Part shown: piece after piece, positions 15,380-19,527 of the stretch | Layout: every line of letters begins with the position of its first letter | Position numbering within the stretch: the first letter of the stretch is position 1 | Assembly: GCA_937901905.1 (NCBI GenBank) | Contig: CALDIF010000012.1 | Location: 1-19,527, forward strand | Reading direction: 5' to 3' | Source: an uncultured Porphyromonadaceae bacterium | GTDB lineage: Bacteria; Bacteroidota; Bacteroidia; Bacteroidales; Muribaculaceae | Length of the DNA: 19,527 nt | Translations under genes and position numbers: made by a program | The notes under the pieces: model-generated | What the model was told of the DNA's origin: nothing | The model's database searches: none | What the model saw: the letters and a program-made list of their open reading frames with translations, nothing else

Positions 15380-16441
15380 ATGACCGACGAGTTGCCTATC
15401 CGAAGCGACTTCAGCGATCCTGACTTCACCGAAAACGGGCGCGACTATTGGGAACACTACCACTATGAGGTGGAGCCGGGTCAAGACTTGCTGCGCATTG
15501 ACAAATATCTTGCCGAACGCATCAAAGGAACGTCTCGCACACGTGTACAACATGCCGCCGAGGCCGAGTGTATCAGGGTGAATGGTCGTCCCGTTAAGAG
15601 CAATTATCGAGTTCGACCCGGTGACGATATTCGCGTAGTGATGGATCGTCCTCGCTATGAAAACGAAATCGTAGCCCAAGATATACCACTCAACATAGTG
15701 TACGAGGATGAAGAGTTGCTCGTTGTTAACAAACCGGCAGGCATGTGTGTCCACCCCGGTCACGGCAACTATGACGGCACGTTGGTCAATGCGCTCGCAT
15801 GGCACTTCAAGGACAACCCCGACTACGATGTGACCGATCCGCGCATGGGACTTGTGCATCGCATTGACAAGGACACCAGCGGTTTGCTCGTTGTCGCAAA
15901 GACACCTCGCGCGAAAACATCATTAGGAGCACAGTTTTTCAATAAAACGACCAAGCGACAATATGTGGCTCTCGTGTGGGGCGAGATGAAAGAGGGAAGC
16001 GGAACTGTTGCGGGCAATATCGGACGCAGTCCTCGCGACCGCCTTCTCATGACGGTGTTCCCCGATGGTGACATGGGCAAGCATGCCGTCACCCATTGGA
16101 CTTTGTTGGAGAATTTGCGTCATGTGGCATTGGTTCAATGTCGACTTGAAACGGGACGCACCCATCAAATCCGTGTCCACATGCAATACATCGGTCATCC
16201 GTTATTCAGCGACGAACGCTATGGCGGAGACAAGGTGCTGCGTGGCGTGCGTTCGGGCAGTTATATGCAATTTATTCAACATTGTTTTGAAACTTGTCCA
16301 CGGCAGGCCTTACATGCTCGCACTCTCGGCTTCGTACACCCGGTTACCGGCAAGCAGATGGATTTCGATAGTGACATACCTGCCGATATGCAGGCGTTAA
16401 TCGATCGTTGGCGTGCCTTTTGTGCAGGTATCGGTCAATGA
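15380..16441 (+). CDS. RluA-family 23S rRNA pseudouridine synthase, RluD-like
   Basis: Converts uridines of large-subunit rRNA to pseudouridine. The 353-residue protein has an N-terminal acidic extension (1-30), an S4 RNA-binding domain (about 38-88: LRIDKYLAERIKGTSRTRVQ ... CIRVNGRPVKSNYRVRPGD), and the synthase domain from about 103: IVYEDEELLVVNKPAGMCVH, the catalytic motif HRIDKDTSGLLVVAK with catalytic Asp163, KRQYVALVWG, and the RluA-family motif LETGRTHQIRVHMQYIGHPL followed by RQALHARTLGFVHPVTGK. The ATG lies 5 nt after the PASTA gene stop, so the two are almost certainly in one transcript. The exact rRNA sites cannot be read from the sequence; RluD-like is inferred from S4 domain and overall pattern. 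It is the last gene of the plus-strand run; the hairpin at 16460-16506 follows. Confidence 0.92.
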   Translation: MTDELPIRSDFSDPDFTENGRDYWEHYHYEVEPGQDLLRIDKYLAERIKGTSRTRVQHAAEAECIRVNGRPVKSNYRVRPGDDIRVVMDRPRYENEIVAQDIPLNIVYEDEELLVVNKPAGMCVHPGHGNYDGTLVNALAWHFKDNPDYDVTDPRMGLVHRIDKDTSGLLVVAKTPRAKTSLGAQFFNKTTKRQYVALVWGEMKEGSGTVAGNIGRSPRDRLLMTVFPDGDMGKHAVTHWTLLENLRHVALVQCRLETGRTHQIRVHMQYIGHPLFSDERYGGDKVLRGVRSGSYMQFIQHCFETCPRQALHARTLGFVHPVTGKQMDFDSDIPADMQALIDRWRAFCAGIGQ

Positions 16442-16459
16442 TGATACTACTACCTATAA

Positions 16460-16506
16460 TACATCAAGAGCGCGATGATTTTAACAACCACCGCGCTCTT
16501 GATGTA
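16460..16506. terminator. 15-bp inverted repeat overlapping the 3' end of tRNA-Met
   Basis: TACATCAAGAGCGCG (16460-16474) and CGCGCTCTTGATGTA (16492-16506) pair perfectly around a 17-nt loop. It starts 18 nt after the RluD-like stop codon and its far arm includes the last two bases of the minus-strand tRNA-Met. It may end transcripts arriving from both sides, but neither side has a U-tract, so it could instead be a processing or stability element. Confidence 0.6.
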
Positions 16507-16578
16507 GCGGGACTGAGAATTGAACTCAGGACCTCCGGGTTATGAATCCGACGCTCTAACCATCTGAGCTATCCCGCC
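16505..16578 (-). tRNA. tRNA-Met (anticodon CAT)
   Basis: A 74-nt cloverleaf folds on the minus strand: acceptor GGCGGGA with TCCCGCT (first pair G-U), D stem GCTC/GAGC with loop AGATGGTTA, anticodon stem TCGGA/CCCGG, loop TTCATAA with anticodon CAT, variable AGGTC, T stem CTGAG/CTCAG with loop TTCAATT, discriminator A; no encoded CCA. The pair 31-39 is an A-C mismatch. It lacks the initiator C1-A72 mismatch pattern and three G-C pairs, so it is an elongator-type; tRNA-Ile2, also CAT, cannot be fully excluded. Confidence 0.9.
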
Positions 16579-16596
16579 ATTGCCGTTTTGCGGGTG

Positions 16597-16628
16597 CAAA
16601 GGTACGTCATTTTTTTTAATTAACCAAG
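16597..16628 (-). promoter_or_regulatory. Bacteroidota-type promoter for tRNA-Met
   Basis: On the minus strand CTTG (16625-16628) and TACCTTTG (16597-16604) are separated by 20 nt; the -7 element is a full match and is followed by GCA. It lies 18 nt upstream of tRNA position 1. Confidence 0.78.
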
Positions 16629-16659
16629 ATTTTAACCTAAATTTCGCACAAAAACTTCG

Positions 16660-16749
16660 ATGAAAGGTTACAATAAGAAGCGCAACGGCTATTCGGCACA
16701 CGAGCAAAGAAACGGCATACCCGTGACTTCAAAATTTATAGTAAGATGA
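16660..16749 (+). CDS. Possible 29-residue basic leader peptide coupled to the helicase gene
   Basis: An ATG at 16660 opens a 29-codon frame starting MKGYNKKRNGYSAHEQRNG, rich in Lys, Arg and Asn, that ends in a TGA at 16747-16749 overlapping the helicase start codon (ATGA). It lies in a different frame from the helicase. A -7-like TAAATTTC at 16638-16645 would put transcription start just before its ATG. No known peptide is recognised, and its reality depends on conservation; it may be a coupling leader, or chance. Confidence 0.4.
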   Translation: MKGYNKKRNGYSAHEQRNGIPVTSKFIVR

Positions 16750-18065
16750 GAAAAGAAGAGATAATCAATAATGTGCGCGAGCGGTTGCATATTTCGCAAC
16801 TTAACACGATGCAAGAGCGAGTATGTGAAGTGGCAATGGCAGGTAGCGACTTAGTCCTATTGTCACCGACAGGGACGGGGAAGACACTTGCCGTGGCAAT
16901 TCCTCTACTTGCCACACTGCGTGAAAATGTTGAAGACACACAAGTGATTGTTCTTGCCCCCACACGCGAACTTGTTCTGCAAACGGCAGATGTATTACGC
17001 CGCATTGCTCCTAAAGTCAGAATCGTCACACTTTACGGTGGACACGACAGCCACGACGAACAACGCTCACTGACGGTCACTCCGTCGATTGTGGTCGCCA
17101 CTCCGGGACGATTGTTGGATCATCACACTCGTGGCACATTAAACTTGACTACAGTTCGCCATATCATAATTGACGAGTTTGACAAATGTCTTGAACTGGG
17201 CTTCGAGAGAGAGATGAAGCGATTGTTAAAAGCCATGCGCGGTTTGAAACGCAGGTGGCTCACATCTGCAACCTCATTGACTGTTATGCCCGATTTCATC
17301 GGTTTGAGTGAAACTGTCAAACATCTTGACTTTACCCGACAAGAGGGCTCACCGTTGCAACGAGTGTCGCAGTGGATTGTCAGTGCACCGGTCAAGGACA
17401 AGCTGTCAACATTAGCACAATTATTGCTTTCAATCGGAATGTCACGCGTGATGGTGTTCGTCGGTTACCGTGACAGCGTTGCTCGAGTGACCGATTATCT
17501 CAACAGCCATGACATAACCGCAGGTAGTTACCACGGCGCACTGCAACAACATGAAAGAGAAATGGCACTGTGGCGCTTTGCTGCCGGAGCAACACCTGTA
17601 TTGGTCACGACCGATCTTGCCGCTCGCGGACTTGACATTGAGGCTGTTGACCACGTGATACACTATCATCTGCCGACTACTGCCGATGTGATGACTCATC
17701 GCAACGGCCGCACGGCACGAGTCGACAACACCGGCAACGTGTACTATATTGTCGGTCCTGACGAGTATTTACCGGAGTTTGTTGACCACGCGTTGCACTA
17801 CAACAGCGTCACACAATGCAACTCGATTGTGCCACACGTGGCAATGTTACACTTTTCCTCAGGCAAGCGCGAGAAAGTGTCCCGAGGAGATATAGTGGGT
17901 TTCCTTGTTGCACAGGGCGGGTTGAACGCAAGTGAGATAGGGCGCATCTATGTTGCCGACCATTATGCCATGGCAACCGTTCCCGCTTCAAACGTCGCCT
18001 CGCTTGTCACTGTGTTAAATCGAGCCAAACTCAAAGGGCACAAGGTCAAAATCACACTTTGCTGA
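16746..18065 (+). CDS. DEAD-box ATP-dependent RNA helicase with DbpA-like RNA-binding tail
   Basis: Unwinds RNA duplexes using ATP, most likely in ribosome assembly or RNA turnover. The 439-residue protein carries the helicase motifs in order: Q motif Q23 (LNTMQ), I SPTGTGKT (40-47), Ia PTREL (72-76), Ib TPGR (119-122), II DEFD (143-146; third-position Phe in place of Ala), III SAT (174-176), V TTDLAARGLD (288-297), VI HRNGRTAR (318-325). Residues about 371-439 (SSGKREKVSRGDIVGFLVAQ, then GLNASEIGRIYVADHYAMAT and VVT-like strands) match the DbpA/CsdA RNA-binding domain, which in DbpA recognises 23S rRNA hairpin 92. The start ATG overlaps the stop of a possible leader peptide. Its stop codon lies only 3 nt from the stop of the convergent YrdC gene, leaving no terminator between them. 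Confidence 0.92.
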   Translation: MRKEEIINNVRERLHISQLNTMQERVCEVAMAGSDLVLLSPTGTGKTLAVAIPLLATLRENVEDTQVIVLAPTRELVLQTADVLRRIAPKVRIVTLYGGHDSHDEQRSLTVTPSIVVATPGRLLDHHTRGTLNLTTVRHIIIDEFDKCLELGFEREMKRLLKAMRGLKRRWLTSATSLTVMPDFIGLSETVKHLDFTRQEGSPLQRVSQWIVSAPVKDKLSTLAQLLLSIGMSRVMVFVGYRDSVARVTDYLNSHDITAGSYHGALQQHEREMALWRFAAGATPVLVTTDLAARGLDIEAVDHVIHYHLPTTADVMTHRNGRTARVDNTGNVYYIVGPDEYLPEFVDHALHYNSVTQCNSIVPHVAMLHFSSGKREKVSRGDIVGFLVAQGGLNASEIGRIYVADHYAMATVPASNVASLVTVLNRAKLKGHKVKITLC

Positions 18066-18068
18066 CAA

Positions 18069-18674
18069 TCAGCCCTCGAACACGCCTGCCCCTTGACGCA
18101 CGACAACAGGTTCGTCGCCGGTGCAGTCAATCACGGTGCTGGGGGTTACGCTGCCACGTCCGGCATCAACAACAATGTCAGCCTTCCCGTCAAGAGCCTC
18201 GGCAATTAGCGACGGTTCGCTGCGATAATCTTCATCTTTACCCGGAACCGAAGTCGTCAGTATCGGGTGACCGAGTTCGCGTACTATGGCGAGAGCAATT
18301 TCATTTTGCGGAATTCTAATTCCAACGGTGCGACGTCCCTTGAAGGCCTTGGGCAACTTGGACAGTGCCGTGAAGATAAATGTAAACGGTCCGGGCAAAT
18401 AGCGTTTCATCAAGCGAAATTGTGTGTTGTCAAACTTGGCATATTGGGCAACATCACTGATGTCTGCACAAATAATCGACAAGTTGGTTTTTGCACTCTT
18501 CATATCCTTGATGGTGCAAATGCGCTCTATGGCTTGATTATTCATCGCATCACAACCGATAGCGTAAACCGTGTCGGTAGGGTAGACCACGATACCGCCG
18601 TCGCGCAAACACTCGGCAACGGTCTCGATGTGTCGCATGTTAATGTTATTCTCAATGATGGGTAGTATGTTCAT
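18069..18674 (-). CDS. L-threonylcarbamoyladenylate synthase family protein (YrdC/Sua5/YciO)
   Basis: The YrdC domain forms threonylcarbamoyl-AMP from threonine, bicarbonate and ATP for the t6A base at tRNA position 37. The 201-residue protein is a single YrdC domain without the extra Sua5 C-terminal domain: GGIVVYPTDTVYAIGCDAMN (27-46), ICTIKDMKSAKTNLSIICAD (about 53-72, usually K-x-R-x3-KPL), RYLPGPFTFIFTA (91-103), VGIRIPQNEIALAIVRELGH, PILTTSVPGKDEDYRSEPSL, and DAGRGSVTPSTVIDCTG near the end. The second motif, with DMKSAKTNL, is closer to the YciO branch, for which t6A activity is weak or uncertain, so the exact role is open. An ATG at residue 13 is an alternative start. It converges on the helicase and follows msrA by 118 nt. 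Confidence 0.85.
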   Translation of the reverse strand: MNILPIIENNINMRHIETVAECLRDGGIVVYPTDTVYAIGCDAMNNQAIERICTIKDMKSAKTNLSIICADISDVAQYAKFDNTQFRLMKRYLPGPFTFIFTALSKLPKAFKGRRTVGIRIPQNEIALAIVRELGHPILTTSVPGKDEDYRSEPSLIAEALDGKADIVVDAGRGSVTPSTVIDCTGDEPVVVRQGAGVFEG

Positions 18675-18711
18675 CGATTTTTAACTTTATTCGTGTTTCA
18701 CAATGCTAACT

Positions 18712-18727
18712 CTTCAAGGATTTGAAG
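18712..18727 (-). repeat. Short inverted repeat between msrA and the YrdC gene
   Basis: CTTCAA (18712-18717) and TTGAAG (18722-18727) are perfect 6-bp arms around GGAT, extended by AAC/GTT with one bulged base. On the plus strand T-rich DNA follows, on the minus strand it does not. It may be a weak terminator for msrA or an operator for the YrdC gene 38 nt downstream. Confidence 0.35.
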
Positions 18728-18792
18728 GTTAGTGTGTTTTTATATCGTTTACCGGATAGTGCTCGTTAATATATCCGCGAGCATAGCGAGTC

Positions 18793-19305
18793 CTATTCCT
18801 TCTTATAACGCCGTGCTATTTCGAAAATCTCAAGTGGCAAGTGACAATAACCGTGAGGGTTCTTGTCCAAGTAATCCTGATGATAATCTTCGGCAGGATA
18901 GAAGTTTTCAAGAGGTTTAACCTCAACCGTAATAGGTTTGTTATACCTCAAGGCAAGTTCTTCCATCTTGCTGTTGATGATGTCAAGGTCGGCATCGTTG
19001 GTATAATAAATGCCGGTGCGATACTGTGTGCCCTCGTCTTCGCCTTGCTTATTCAACGATGTCGGGTCTATCGCCACCAAAAACATACCTAAAATCGCAT
19101 CAAGTCCTATACGACCGGTATCATAAATAACACGTACTGTTTCGGCGAACCCGGTTGCATCGGTGCAAACCTGTTCATAAGTGGGTGTTTCGGTAGTGCC
19201 GTTGGCATATCCTACAGTAGTATCCACGACACCGCGTAGTTGCTTCATCAAGTGTTCTACGCCCCAAAAACACCCTCCCGCCAAATAAATTTCACTCACT
19301 CGCAT
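18793..19305 (-). CDS. msrA: Peptide methionine (S)-S-oxide reductase
   Basis: Reduces methionine S-sulfoxide in proteins and free methionine, repairing oxidative damage. The 170-residue length is normal for MsrA. Seen: the catalytic motif LAGGCFWGVEHL with nucleophile Cys12, the segment VVDTTVGYANGTTETPTYEQ, VCTDATGFAETVRVIYD holding the active-site glutamate E55 (the usual TGHAE reads TGFAE here), FLVAIDPTSLNKQGEDEGTQ (family signature for substrate-binding region), YRTGIYY, ENFYPAEDYHQDYLDKNP and a C-terminal recycling Cys154 in HGYCHLP. There is no signal peptide, so it is cytoplasmic, and no MsrB domain is fused. The ATG at 19303-19305 fits the promoter 19346-19374. The Phe in place of His in the GHAE motif is unusual but outside the essential Cys and Glu. 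Confidence 0.95.
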   Translation of the reverse strand: MRVSEIYLAGGCFWGVEHLMKQLRGVVDTTVGYANGTTETPTYEQVCTDATGFAETVRVIYDTGRIGLDAILGMFLVAIDPTSLNKQGEDEGTQYRTGIYYTNDADLDIINSKMEELALRYNKPITVEVKPLENFYPAEDYHQDYLDKNPHGYCHLPLEIFEIARRYKKE

Positions 19306-19345
19306 GAAAAAAAGAGTTTAATAAGTGTATTGATTACGTACGGTG

Positions 19346-19374
19346 CAAAAGTATAAAAAATCGTTCAATACAAA
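19346..19374 (-). promoter_or_regulatory. Bacteroidota-type promoter for msrA
   Basis: On the minus strand TACTTTTG (19346-19353) is a full -7 match, 40 nt upstream of the ATG. The nearest TTTG (19371-19374) is 17 nt away, closer than the usual 19-21, so the -33 element is less certain. Confidence 0.6.
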
Positions 19375-19392
19375 TAATTTTTTGCACAAAAT

Positions 19393-19424
19393 GTTGCGCG
19401 ATCAAAAAAATAGGTGTAACTTTG
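19393..19424 (+). promoter_or_regulatory. Bacteroidota-type promoter for tRNA-Ser
   Basis: GTTG (19393-19396) and TAACTTTG (19417-19424, full -7 match followed by CA) are separated by 20 nt, 41 nt upstream of the tRNA-Ser 5' end and divergent from msrA. Confidence 0.75.
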
Positions 19425-19465
19425 CAGTCGCAAACAAGGCAACGAAGTTTGTGATAAATTAGACT

Positions 19466-19527
19466 GGAAAGATGCCGGAGTGGTCGATCGGGGCGGTCTC
19501 GAAAACCGTTGTACGCTTTGCGTACCG
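19466..19527 (+). tRNA. tRNA-Ser (anticodon CGA), 3' end cut by the window
   Basis: The 5' acceptor strand GGAAAGA, then TG and the class II D arm CCGGAGTGGTCGATCGGGG-like region, anticodon stem GCGGT/ACCGT with loop CTCGAAA (anticodon CGA, reads UCG), and a long variable arm stem GTACGC/GCGTAC with loop TTT are visible. The T arm and 3' acceptor strand lie outside. The long variable arm and anticodon make serine clear. Confidence 0.93.

Noticed and set aside
18770..18800. GCGAG-CATA-GCGAG repeat near the end of msrA
   Set aside because: It is a short direct repeat of 5 nt, not an inverted one, and does not form a terminator.
1..19527. Search for CRISPR arrays, IS ends, integrases, toxin-antitoxin pairs or phage genes
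   Set aside because: No spaced direct repeats, transposase or integrase motifs or phage genes were seen; the window looks like stable core chromosome.

Overview
The window reads as chromosomal DNA of a Bacteroidales bacterium (phylum Bacteroidota), possibly of the Muribaculaceae/Bacteroides type. Evidence: several start regions carry the Bacteroidota sigma-factor promoter pattern (TTTG, about 20 nt, TAnnTTTG); genes lack Shine-Dalgarno sequences and instead have A/T-rich leaders; tRNA genes do not encode CCA; and the gene families (MaeB-type malic enzyme, PASTA protein followed by an RluD-like synthase, SusC/D-free lone GH53, PstS-like lipoprotein next to a TPR protein) fit this order. The genus is inference. 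No IS element, prophage, integrase or CRISPR array is visible.

Left part, minus strand (1-8661). Reading with transcription from right to left: an MFS permease with its own promoter and a terminator; then a small membrane protein, a PstS-like phosphate-binding-type lipoprotein (ATGA overlap) and a secreted TPR protein; a 15-bp hairpin; a secreted GH53 endo-galactanase; then, from a separate well-formed promoter, a protein kinase-AAA+ ATPase fusion, a YbjN-like small protein and the start of rarA (cut by the window edge).

Middle part, plus strand (8780-16441). A small two-TM protein is divergent from the MFS gene and shares an inverted repeat with its promoter. A closely spaced run follows: a TolB/PD40-type lipoprotein, a secreted N-acetylmuramoyl-L-alanine amidase, a BadF/BadG-type sugar kinase-like ATPase, malic enzyme maeB, a membrane-anchored PASTA protein and an RluD-type pseudouridine synthase. 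Amidase, PASTA protein and the putative amino-sugar kinase suggest a cell-wall theme, with housekeeping genes in the same run.

Right part (16442-19527). A long hairpin touches the 3' end of a minus-strand tRNA-Met(CAT). A 29-codon leader ORF overlaps the start codon of a DEAD-box RNA helicase with a DbpA-like RNA-binding tail. The helicase converges, with only 3 nt between stop codons, on a YrdC/Sua5 threonylcarbamoyl-AMP synthase; msrA lies beyond, and a truncated tRNA-Ser(CGA) with its own promoter ends the window.

Most of the window is ordinary core genome. The best candidates for something less described are the kinase-AAA+ fusion with its YbjN-like neighbour, the coupled leader peptide of the helicase, the hairpin fused to the tRNA-Met 3' end, and the inverted repeat between the divergent promoters at 8.7 kb.
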